From an uncultured Bacteroidales bacterium (GTDB lineage Bacteria; Bacteroidota; Bacteroidia; Bacteroidales; FEN-979): a stretch of DNA of 64,000 nt. The position numbers were made by a program, and so were the translations under genes. The stretch spans positions 1 to 64,000 of the forward strand of contig CAIWXI010000050.1 in the NCBI GenBank assembly GCA_903916595.1. Reading direction: 5' to 3'. Below the pieces are notes generated by a model, which was not told the origin of the DNA, ran no database searches, and was given only the letters and a program-made list of their open reading frames with translations. This document shows positions 17,472 through 24,459 of this stretch, piece by piece; the first letter of the stretch is position 1; each line of letters starts with the position of its first letter.

Positions 17472-18479
17472 ATGATCATAGAGAACTATCAGCATAAAAT
17501 GGCCGCCCATTGTGAGTCGGGATCTATCACATCCTTACTTAACTACGCGGGGATGAAGATTACCGAACCTATGGTATTCGGAATCTCCAGCGGGATCTTT
17601 TTCGGCTATTTCCATGCCATGAAATCATTTGCATTCCCGACATTTATCGTCAGGAACAAACCGGGACAGATGAGGAAGAACATCGAGAAAAGGACCGGGG
17701 TAAAGTTTTACACTAAAGAATTCAAAAACCAGCTCAAAGGTCAGCAAGCCCTGGACCTTCTCATTTCAAAAGGGATTCCCTCAGCCGCTCAGGTCGACTT
17801 TTTTTACCTCGACTATGTGCCTTCATGGGAACGTGTTCATCTGAACGTGCATTTTATTGTTGTTATAGGCAAAGACGGAGATGTTTACAAGGTGAGTGAC
17901 AGCTATTTCCCGCACTTGGTCGATCTGCCTGCAGATTCGATGAACAAAGGCCGGTTTGCGCAGGGAAATATGTCACCTAAAGGGTTCATGTTTTATCCGG
18001 GTTTTGTCCCTGAGTCATTTAATTACGAAAAAGCCATCCGCAGAGGAATAAAAAAAGCATGTTTTAATATGCTTAGCATCCCAATTCCATTTCTCGGGAT
18101 CAAAGGCATCAGGCTGTTCGCAAAAAAAATCACAGATTGGCCTTCGATCGCAAGAGATACCGAACATCTCTCACATGAGGTAATGAAGATCAATATTTTG
18201 CTTGAAGACCAGGGAACCGGTGGGGCTGGATTCCGTTTTATGTATGCCACTTTCCTGCAGCAGGCTTCCGAGATCATCCATAAACCCGAACTTAAAGACC
18301 TGGCCAGGGAACTGATGGAAATCGGCGATGGCTGGAGGGAATTTTCTCTTTTCGCCGCCAAGCTCGGAAAAAACCGCGACCTTGGCCCGGAAAAATTTCA
18401 ACACCTGAGCAATCTGCTATATCAGAGAGCTGAGAAGGAAGAAGATTTTTTTAAACGCTTATCAAAAACTATCAAATAA
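17472..18479 (+). CDS. BtrH-like acyltransferase (BtrH N-terminal plus DUF4872-like domains)
   Basis: This 335-residue protein opens with the cysteine-protease-like BtrH_N pattern: Cys14 in HCESGS, His127 in VHFIVVIG and Asp143 in VSDSYFP make a plausible catalytic triad. The C-terminal half is helical, as in DUF4872 proteins. BtrH of butirosin biosynthesis moves an acyl group from an acyl carrier protein to an amine of the antibiotic. The ACP gene starts 9 bp downstream, so the same chemistry (ACP-bound acyl to an amine) is the natural inference. Together with the C45 hydrolase it provides both an amide-forming and a possible amide-cleaving activity. It is assigned by motif pattern and context. 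Confidence 0.75.
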   Translation: MIIENYQHKMAAHCESGSITSLLNYAGMKITEPMVFGISSGIFFGYFHAMKSFAFPTFIVRNKPGQMRKNIEKRTGVKFYTKEFKNQLKGQQALDLLISKGIPSAAQVDFFYLDYVPSWERVHLNVHFIVVIGKDGDVYKVSDSYFPHLVDLPADSMNKGRFAQGNMSPKGFMFYPGFVPESFNYEKAIRRGIKKACFNMLSIPIPFLGIKGIRLFAKKITDWPSIARDTEHLSHEVMKINILLEDQGTGGAGFRFMYATFLQQASEIIHKPELKDLARELMEIGDGWREFSLFAAKLGKNRDLGPEKFQHLSNLLYQRAEKEEDFFKRLSKTIK

Positions 18480-18488
18480 ACAGAATTA

Positions 18489-18773
18489 ATGAGCCAGATA
18501 GTAACGGAAGATTTGAGGACCGAGATCAAGAATCTCATCATGGAAACACTGGGAATAACAGGGATCAGGCCCGAAGAGATTGATAACGATAAACCATTAT
18601 TTGGAGGAGAGAACGCACTCACTCTCGATTCGGTGGATGCCCTGGAGATCATCATGGCCATACAGCGTAAATATGGTTTTAGGATAGCCGACCAGAACCT
18701 GGCCCGTACCGTGGTCCGTTCGATCAATTCGATAGCCGAATTTCTTGTTACTCAGCCCGGTAAACAGGCATAA
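18489..18773 (+). CDS. Acyl carrier protein
   Basis: This 94-residue acidic protein has the carrier-protein fold pattern. The phosphopantetheine attachment site is Ser48 in TLDSVDALEI, a close relative of the DSLD/E consensus. The following helix (IIMAIQRKYGFRI) and the IADQNLA...INSIAEFL segment match helices III and IV. It lies between the BtrH-like acyltransferase (9 bp) and the sulfotransferase. It should be primed by a phosphopantetheinyl transferase encoded elsewhere, charged by the AMP ligase or transacylase of the cluster, and unloaded by BtrH. It is clearly distinct from a housekeeping AcpP, which is normally shorter and has DSLD. Confidence 0.9.
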   Translation: MSQIVTEDLRTEIKNLIMETLGITGIRPEEIDNDKPLFGGENALTLDSVDALEIIMAIQRKYGFRIADQNLARTVVRSINSIAEFLVTQPGKQA

Positions 18774-18811
18774 ATCATTTTTCTTTGAGACATTCATATT
18801 TGACTGCCGGG

Positions 18812-19867
18812 ATGACCTTCGGCCGGCTAAGCAGACTCCTGGCCCGTAATAAGATCAGCTGGACTCCGGCAACTGCAGGGAGACTCCTTTTTCTGCTTCA
18901 AGGTTCTTTCTGGTCAAGCATTTTTGCTGCTGCTGAAGACCTTCGTTTTGGCCGTCGCCTTGAAACGATGCACTTTGGAGAAAACCCGGTCTTTATTATT
19001 GGCCACTGGCGCACCGGAACAACTCTTTTGTTCAAGCTGATGAGTCTGGATGAACAATTCACCGCCCCAACCATGTTCCAGGCAGCTGAACCCGACAGCA
19101 TGCTTACATCGCGTGAATATTATAAGCCTGTTATGAAAATATTTATGAAAGGAACCAGGCCCATGGACAATGTAAAAGTCGGTATGGATGAACCCCAGGA
19201 GGATGAATACGCTCTTTTTCGGCTTACAGGACGTTCCCCTCTGGAACGATTGGTTTTTCCTGTGAACGGAAGCTATTTCCTCGAGGAATGGGCTGCACAA
19301 AAGACGACATCGAAAGATCAGGAAAATGATATGGTCCAGCTGAAAAAATTCTTTACCAGGATTCAATACCTTAGGAATGGAACAATGCTTTCGAAAAACC
19401 CTTTCCATTCCTTCAGAATCAGGTCGCTCAGGCAAGCTTTCCCAGGCGCCAGGTTCATTCAGATACACCGTCACCCTTTTTCGGTGGTCCCTTCGACCAT
19501 GAATTTGTGGGATATTCTTTTGAAGGAGAATACTCTGAACAATACTATTCATAAACATTCTGTTCAGGAGATCTGCAGGGGAATGGACCTATTGAGAGAA
19601 AAGATAACTGAAGGCACTGCTGAATTGCCACCGGGTTCTTATGCCGAGATCAGGTTTGAGGAAATGGAGAAAGATGCTGTAAATTCAATACGGGGATTAT
19701 ATTCTGCCCTTGGGCTGAAATTTCCTGAGAACATGAAGGGAAAGATAGAAAAATATATGGCAGAAAACCGTAACTTTCAGAAAAACAGGTTTATGCTATC
19801 AGAAGAAGAAAAAACTGTTATACGGTCAGAACTAAATGACTACATGAGAAAGTACAAATATTCCTGA
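18812..19867 (+). CDS. Sulfotransferase family protein
   Basis: This protein is about 351 residues from ATG 18812; a TTG at 18785 would add nine residues. The P-loop-like PAPS 5'-phosphosulfate site is PVFIIGHWRTGTTLL. The 3'-phosphate site is FIQIHRHPFSVVPSTMNLW, with the conserved Arg/Ser. The family transfers sulfate from PAPS to hydroxyl or amino groups of small molecules, glycans or lipids. No PAPS-making genes are in the window, so housekeeping supply is assumed. Its position directly after the ACP supports sulfation of the cluster product, which would give a polar or amphiphilic lipid. A few families with this P-loop are inactive, but both binding motifs are kept here. Confidence 0.8.
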   Translation: MTFGRLSRLLARNKISWTPATAGRLLFLLQGSFWSSIFAAAEDLRFGRRLETMHFGENPVFIIGHWRTGTTLLFKLMSLDEQFTAPTMFQAAEPDSMLTSREYYKPVMKIFMKGTRPMDNVKVGMDEPQEDEYALFRLTGRSPLERLVFPVNGSYFLEEWAAQKTTSKDQENDMVQLKKFFTRIQYLRNGTMLSKNPFHSFRIRSLRQAFPGARFIQIHRHPFSVVPSTMNLWDILLKENTLNNTIHKHSVQEICRGMDLLREKITEGTAELPPGSYAEIRFEEMEKDAVNSIRGLYSALGLKFPENMKGKIEKYMAENRNFQKNRFMLSEEEKTVIRSELNDYMRKYKYS

Positions 19868-19875
19868 GAGGTTCG

Positions 19876-19883
19876 TATCTTTG
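19876..19883 (+). promoter_or_regulatory. -7 box TATCTTTG before the outer-membrane barrel gene
   Basis: Exact TAnnTTTG match, 39 bp upstream of ATG 19923. No TTG lies at the standard distance upstream. It may allow separate transcription of the barrel protein and AMP ligase. Confidence 0.45.
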
Positions 19884-19922
19884 TCCCCTCTTTTTATTAA
19901 TTAATAACAAGAATTAACAATT

Positions 19923-20633
19923 ATGAAACACATTTTTCTTTCGTTGATATTCCTGTTACAAGCTGTTGTGCTTGCTTTCTCGCAGGATCAGCCACCACAG
20001 CAGCAACAAGCTCAATCGCAGCAGCAGACACCTCAGCAGCAAGCCCCTAAAAACCATATCAGAGGCGGTTTTTATCTTAAATTGGGAGCGTCTATTCCTA
20101 TGGGTGAGTTCACGAACCGTCAGGTAGACCGCTATCTCTATCAGGGGATGATAGATACGATTACATTCAACTCGGCTAAACTCGGTGCAGCTTTTGAGCT
20201 GGGCTACCTGATTTACATCGGACCTGCTTTCGCGGGGAATCATATCAGAGCCGGTATAGATGCAACCTTCCTTGCCATTTCGTTCAACCCTACCGATCAG
20301 GCTTTACCCGCCAGCGCCAAATCTTCAAAGAAAATGGAATACTGGTATTATTTCGCCGGCCAGAAATTCGGACCTCTCATCACGATCAACCCTGTTGATT
20401 ACCTGATGATTGACCTCTCTTACAAGATCAATGCCGTTGCGGCATGGTACAATAGCAGATGGGGAAGAAATCTGGCTATGAATGAAGTAAGCCTGGGGAT
20501 CAGATACAAGGTGATATTGTTTGCGTTTCAGTATAACTGGGGTAAGATCAAATACACCTATAACCAGGATGACAACCCCAGATATATGATCGATAATTCT
20601 ACGATGAGGATTCTGATCGGGTTCAAGTTCTAG
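19923..20633 (+). CDS. Outer-membrane beta-barrel protein with Gln-rich linker
   Basis: This 236-residue protein has a signal peptide (about 1-20, cleavage after AFS or FSQ). A Gln/Pro-rich linker covers residues about 21-43 (QQQQAQSQQQTPQQQ). Alternating hydrophobic strands follow, beginning GGFYLKLGASIPMGEF and ending with MRILIGFKF, a typical outer-membrane C-terminal strand with a terminal Phe. Its size suggests an 8-10-stranded porin-like or OmpW/OprF-like barrel. It lies between the sulfotransferase and the AMP ligase on the same strand. A role in passage of the product through the outer membrane is possible; no specific family was recognised. Confidence 0.7.
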   Translation: MKHIFLSLIFLLQAVVLAFSQDQPPQQQQAQSQQQTPQQQAPKNHIRGGFYLKLGASIPMGEFTNRQVDRYLYQGMIDTITFNSAKLGAAFELGYLIYIGPAFAGNHIRAGIDATFLAISFNPTDQALPASAKSSKKMEYWYYFAGQKFGPLITINPVDYLMIDLSYKINAVAAWYNSRWGRNLAMNEVSLGIRYKVILFAFQYNWGKIKYTYNQDDNPRYMIDNSTMRILIGFKF

Positions 20634-20650
20634 CTAAAGCATAGACTGCG

Positions 20651-21961
20651 ATGAACAGTTCTTTCTTTCCAGGGATCGAAACCAGGCCAGCCGGCGTGAT
20701 AAAGGAATTCCAGGAAGAAGCGCTGAAAGATCTGTTATTGTACGTTTCAACACACTCTCCATATTATAGCAGGCTATTTAAAGAACACGCCATCGACATT
20801 GCCAGGATACGTACACTTGAAGACCTGGCTCAGATTCCGGTTACTGACAAAGGACAACTTCAGCAGTTTAACGATGATTTTATCTGTGTTCCAAGGAACA
20901 GGATCATAGATTATATTACAAGTTCAGGGACCATGGGGGACCCTGTAACGGTTGCTATGACCGATTCGGACCTTGACCGCCTTGCTTACAATGAAGCGAT
21001 TTCTTTTACCTGTGCCGGAGGTTCTGCCGATGATGTATATCAGCTCATGACAACGATAGACCGGAGGTTTATGGCCGGCCTGGCTTATTTTCTCGGGATC
21101 AGGATGCTAGGAGCTTCTATCGTGAGAGTGGGCAATGGCCTCCCGGAATTGCAGTGGGACACGATCAGCCGCATCCGGCCGAATGCTATTATAGTCGTCC
21201 CCTCTTTTATCCTCAAGCTCATTGAATATGCCGAACAGAAGGGTATCGATTACTGTTCTTCCAGTATCAGAAAAGCTATCTGTATAGGTGAGCCCCTGAG
21301 AAACCCCGACCTGAAACTGAATACCCTCGGCCGGAGGATACAGGAGAAATGGCCGATTCAGCTATTTTCTACATATGCGTCCACCGAAATGGCAACAACC
21401 TTTACTGAATGCAGTGAAGGAAAGGGAGGACATCATCATCCGGAACTTATCATCGTTGAATTTCTCGACGATCATGATGAACCCGTCGGTGAAGGACAGA
21501 CGGGAGAAGTTACCATTACAACTCTGGGAATAAAGGGCATGCCTCTTTTGCGTTTCAAAACGGGCGATATCTGCTCTCATACCACCGAGCCCTGTGCCTG
21601 TGGCAGAACGACCATGAGGCTCGGGCCGGTAATCGGTCGAAGGAAACAGATGATCAAGCTACGGGGCACGAGCCTGTATCCTCCGGCGCTGTATGATATA
21701 CTTGACAACATCCCCTATGTACAGAATTATTTTATTGAGGTATATACCAATGCGATCGGTACCGATGAAGTCATTGTCAATGCAGGTGTGTACCAGGCAG
21801 AACCCAGACTGGAAACAGACATAAAGGACCATTTCAGGGCCAGGCTCAGGGTAGTCCCGGAGGTCAGGTTCATGAAACCCGAAGAAATCCGGTCTGTCCA
21901 GTTCCCTGAAGGTGCACGCAAACCTGTAAAATTTATCGATAAGCGGAACTCTCCTACCTGA
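20651..21961 (+). CDS. PaaK-like AMP-dependent acyl ligase
   Basis: This 436-residue ANL-superfamily enzyme is of the phenylacetate-CoA ligase type. The phosphate-binding loop is ITSSGTMGDPVTV. An aromatic/His motif TYASTEMATTFTEC lies at the adenine site, then LLRFKTGDIC and a CACGRT motif. The C-terminal lid contains GRRKQMIKLRGTSLYPPAL. Such enzymes activate aryl or fatty carboxylates as adenylates and load them onto CoA or a carrier protein. It starts 17 bp after the barrel gene and ends the run; the last 8 bp overlap the end of the convergent amidohydrolase gene. It is the likely starter-unit or tail-loading enzyme for the ACP at 18489. Confidence 0.85.
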   Translation: MNSSFFPGIETRPAGVIKEFQEEALKDLLLYVSTHSPYYSRLFKEHAIDIARIRTLEDLAQIPVTDKGQLQQFNDDFICVPRNRIIDYITSSGTMGDPVTVAMTDSDLDRLAYNEAISFTCAGGSADDVYQLMTTIDRRFMAGLAYFLGIRMLGASIVRVGNGLPELQWDTISRIRPNAIIVVPSFILKLIEYAEQKGIDYCSSSIRKAICIGEPLRNPDLKLNTLGRRIQEKWPIQLFSTYASTEMATTFTECSEGKGGHHHPELIIVEFLDDHDEPVGEGQTGEVTITTLGIKGMPLLRFKTGDICSHTTEPCACGRTTMRLGPVIGRRKQMIKLRGTSLYPPALYDILDNIPYVQNYFIEVYTNAIGTDEVIVNAGVYQAEPRLETDIKDHFRARLRVVPEVRFMKPEEIRSVQFPEGARKPVKFIDKRNSPT

Positions 21962-23597
21962 CTTCAATACCTGAGAGGTAAGTTGAAACTACTTTAGTGA
22001 ATGGAATATCGTCCTCCGGAATCTCCATAATATCCTGGTCCAAAATCACAAAATCGGCATTCTTGCCTGGTTCAAGACTGCCTGTTTCGCTATCCCAGAA
22101 ATCGGCCATTGCCGCCCAGATCGTGATAGAACGCAGCGCCTCTTCCCTCGTCAGAGCATTTTCAGGCTGAAATCCGCCTTCGGGTACAGCCTTGATATCC
22201 TTACGTGCTACTGCTGCATAAAAGGTATATATCGGTGATATGTTTTCGATCGGAAAATCAGTCCCGTTGGCAAGCCATCCATTTTGTTTCATCAGATTCT
22301 TGTAAGCGTAAGCCCATTTTACACGTTCGGGCCCTAGCCTGTCCTCAGCCCAGCCCATATCAGACGTGGCATGCGTTGCCTGAACAGAGGGGATCACAGA
22401 ATATTCCCCGAACTTATGCATGTCGGCCGGATCTACAACCTGGCAGTGCTCAATTCTCCAGCGCAGGTCATTGGGGCCTTTCAGGAATTCCCCGTAGATA
22501 TCAAGAACCATTTTATTCGCTGAATCGCCGATAGCATGGGTGTTTAGCTGGTATCCGTTTTCAAGACAAAGTTTACATATCGTTCTTAAGGAATCGGCCG
22601 AAATAACCTGTATTCCATGCAGGCAGGACATATCCGAATAAGCCTTCTTCATCAGTGCCGTGCGGCTTCCGAGGCTGCCATCGGCATAGACCTTCACGGA
22701 ATTCACATGTAAGCGAGGTCGCAGATAAGCGCCATTTTTAATGTATCGTTCCACGTTGTCCTTCCCCGGCTCAAGCATTGCATAAATCCTGATCATAGCT
22801 GAGGAATCAGGCCCTGAGGATAATTCATCCAGCAGATCTACCGTTTCTGCATCCAGGCCGGCATCACTCACCGTGGTCAGACCAACAGCAAAACAGTTCT
22901 CCCTGGCACGGATCAGTAACTTAACCAAATCTTCAGTGTTTGGCTTTGGAATAGTATTTCTCATATGATCAGCTGCCCTCTCGCTCAATATTCCTGTAAG
23001 CCGGCCTTTTATTATTTCAACCTCATCAGGATTGAATAAATGCCTGGCATCAACACCTGCTTTCTGCAGGGCTTTATTGTTTGCAAGCACAACATGACCA
23101 TCAATCCTGGTCAATACCACCGGGTTGAGAGGATAAAGCTCATCAAGTTTTTTACGGTCAGGAAACACTTTTTCCTTCCAGCGATTTTGATCCCATCCCC
23201 TTCCCACAACCCAGTCACCCTGCTTATATTCCCCTGATTTTTTCAAACGATCCAGCACTTCATCAAAGGATTTGCAACCATTCAAATCGACATACCTGAA
23301 ATTCAGTGCATAGCCATAAAAATGGCAATGCGCATCAATAAAACCAGGAAAAACAGCCCTGCCGCCGGCATCCAGACGTATTACCGAACGATACTTTTCA
23401 AGAATTTCTTTAGAGGTCCCCAAGGCCAGCACCTTCCCTTTTTTTACAGCCATGGCTTCGGTAACTGCCAGAACGGAATCAACGGTATAGATCCTTGCAT
23501 TATACAAAATCAGATCGGCTTTGGTTTTCATCAGATTGCAGGAATGAAACAGAAAAAAAAGTGGCAGAATCAGGGTTAATAATTTTTTATTTATCAT
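21954..23597 (-). CDS. Lipoprotein amidohydrolase (YtcJ-like, TIM-barrel metal hydrolase)
   Basis: This 547-residue protein has a lipoprotein signal, with the lipid-carrying Cys20 in LFFLFHSC. It has the amidohydrolase start pattern (ADLILYNARIYTVD), the metal-binding FIDAHCHFYG and later His residues in NTHAIGDSA and WRIEHCQVV. The C-terminal GSLEPGKNADFVILD is the small beta-domain signature. The family hydrolyses C-N bonds in diverse small molecules; the substrate here is unknown. It would lie outside the cytoplasm, anchored to a membrane. It faces the biosynthetic run tail-to-tail with an 8-bp overlap, so a link to that cluster is not supported beyond adjacency. Confidence 0.85.
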   Translation of the reverse strand: MINKKLLTLILPLFFLFHSCNLMKTKADLILYNARIYTVDSVLAVTEAMAVKKGKVLALGTSKEILEKYRSVIRLDAGGRAVFPGFIDAHCHFYGYALNFRYVDLNGCKSFDEVLDRLKKSGEYKQGDWVVGRGWDQNRWKEKVFPDRKKLDELYPLNPVVLTRIDGHVVLANNKALQKAGVDARHLFNPDEVEIIKGRLTGILSERAADHMRNTIPKPNTEDLVKLLIRARENCFAVGLTTVSDAGLDAETVDLLDELSSGPDSSAMIRIYAMLEPGKDNVERYIKNGAYLRPRLHVNSVKVYADGSLGSRTALMKKAYSDMSCLHGIQVISADSLRTICKLCLENGYQLNTHAIGDSANKMVLDIYGEFLKGPNDLRWRIEHCQVVDPADMHKFGEYSVIPSVQATHATSDMGWAEDRLGPERVKWAYAYKNLMKQNGWLANGTDFPIENISPIYTFYAAVARKDIKAVPEGGFQPENALTREEALRSITIWAAMADFWDSETGSLEPGKNADFVILDQDIMEIPEDDIPFTKVVSTYLSGIEVR

Positions 23598-23625
23598 CTA
23601 ATAGTCTGAATTTGATATGGATTAT

Positions 23626-23633
23626 CAAAAATA
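23626..23633 (-). promoter_or_regulatory. -7 box TATTTTTG for the amidohydrolase gene
   Basis: The minus-strand box is an exact TAnnTTTG match, 28 bp upstream of the ATG at 23597. No clear -33 partner is seen at the usual spacing. It is arranged back-to-back with the promoter of the plus-strand gene at 23710. Confidence 0.45.
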
Positions 23634-23654
23634 GGAAACATTTTTTAAAAAAAC

Positions 23655-23685
23655 TTGAATTTATGCAAATGATTTTATATTTTTG
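23655..23685 (+). promoter_or_regulatory. Bacteroidota promoter (TTG, 20-bp spacer, TATTTTTG)
   Basis: TTG at 23655-23657 and the exact -7 box at 23678-23685 are separated by 20 bp, the expected spacing for the Bacteroidota sigma-70-like factor. It lies 24 bp upstream of ATG 23710. Confidence 0.65.
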
Positions 23686-23709
23686 TAACATTATAAACAT
23701 GATATATTA

Positions 23710-24270
23710 ATGCTATATAAATCTATCACACCTAGGTTTATCGTTGTTTTATCAGTAATTCTTTTTGCAGCCCTGTTAAGATTGCTGCCGCATTGGCCTA
23801 ACTTTACACCCATCGCGGCTATGGCGTTATTTGCAGGGACCTATTTTGACAGAAAGCAATTTGCTTTCGCCATTCCGGTCGCCGCGATGTTCATCAGCGA
23901 TCTCATTATAGGTCTTCATGCCAATATGCCTGCCGTGTATCTGAGTTTTGCCATTACGGTCGTTCTTGGAATGGCTATCCGTAAGAAAGTTACAGTGGGA
24001 TCAGTACTCATGGCTTCTATTGGTTCGGCCGTGATCTTTTTTCTCATCACGAACTTTTCTGCATGGCTTGCCATGAGCTTTTATCCTAAAAATTTCATGG
24101 GCCTCATGGAATGTTATGTGGCTGGCCTGGTATTTTTCAGGGATACAACAAACGGTTTTTCATTCTTTCTGAATGATGTGCTTGGAACAACCTTTTTCAG
24201 CGCCGCTTTTTACGGAGCCTTTTATCTTGTACAGATGAGGTTCCCGGTACTTGACAGGTCAAGGTTTTAG
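23710..24270 (+). CDS. DUF6580-type membrane protein (ECF S-component-like)
   Basis: This 186-residue protein has about five membrane helices (for example FIVVLSVILFAALLRLL, FAFAIPVAAMFISDLII, AVIFFLITNFSAWLA). The pattern NFTPIAAMALFAGTYF and FISDLIIG is what I associate with DUF6580 proteins of Bacteroidota. These look like substrate-binding components of energy-coupling-factor transporters and often sit near cobalamin genes. No cobalamin gene or riboswitch is visible beside it. The two cobalamin-type radical SAM enzymes of the neighbouring cluster would need cobalamin, but that link is only a guess. It has its own promoter and candidate terminators. Confidence 0.65.
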   Translation: MLYKSITPRFIVVLSVILFAALLRLLPHWPNFTPIAAMALFAGTYFDRKQFAFAIPVAAMFISDLIIGLHANMPAVYLSFAITVVLGMAIRKKVTVGSVLMASIGSAVIFFLITNFSAWLAMSFYPKNFMGLMECYVAGLVFFRDTTNGFSFFLNDVLGTTFFSAAFYGAFYLVQMRFPVLDRSRF

Positions 24271-24335
24271 CTACATTATTCCACGCTTATTCAGAGGAGC
24301 AAAAAGGATTTCTGAGACACAATAAGATACTTCCC

Positions 24336-24368
24336 GTCATTGAAAATTATCTCAATGGCTCTTTTTTG
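24336..24368 (+). terminator. Candidate intrinsic terminator after the DUF6580 gene
   Basis: The stem GTCATTGA / TCAATGGC (24336-24343 with 24352-24359, including one G-U pair) has an 8-nt loop and is followed by a run of six T (24362-24367). The stem is AT-rich and only moderately stable. Confidence 0.4.
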
Positions 24369-24388
24369 CAGCAAAAATGCCAGATCTC

Positions 24389-24430
24389 CTTCCTTCGCCT
24401 GAAGGAAGAAACAAGCCGGTTTTTGTTTTT
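24389..24430 (+). terminator. Second candidate hairpin upstream of mutL
   Basis: A perfect 8-bp stem CTTCCTTC/GAAGGAAG (24389-24396, 24401-24408) has the tetraloop GCCT. A T-rich tract begins about 11 nt later (24420-24430). The gap before the T-tract makes it less typical; a leader hairpin for mutL is an alternative. Confidence 0.35.
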
Positions 24431-24459
24431 ATTGATATCTGACCTGATACATTATACTT

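Noticed and set aside
18785-18811. TTG start and a CATATTTG promoter-like string for the sulfotransferase
   Set aside because: The string lacks the TA of the consensus and overlaps the alternative coding region; ATG 18812 is a simpler start.
23598-23709. Possible cobalamin riboswitch before the DUF6580 gene
   Set aside because: The gap is only 112 bp, is very AT-rich and holds two promoters; no B12-box-like sequence was seen.
24376-24441. Short open frame of 21 codons upstream of mutL
   Set aside because: It coincides with the candidate hairpin and has no protein-like composition or start signal.
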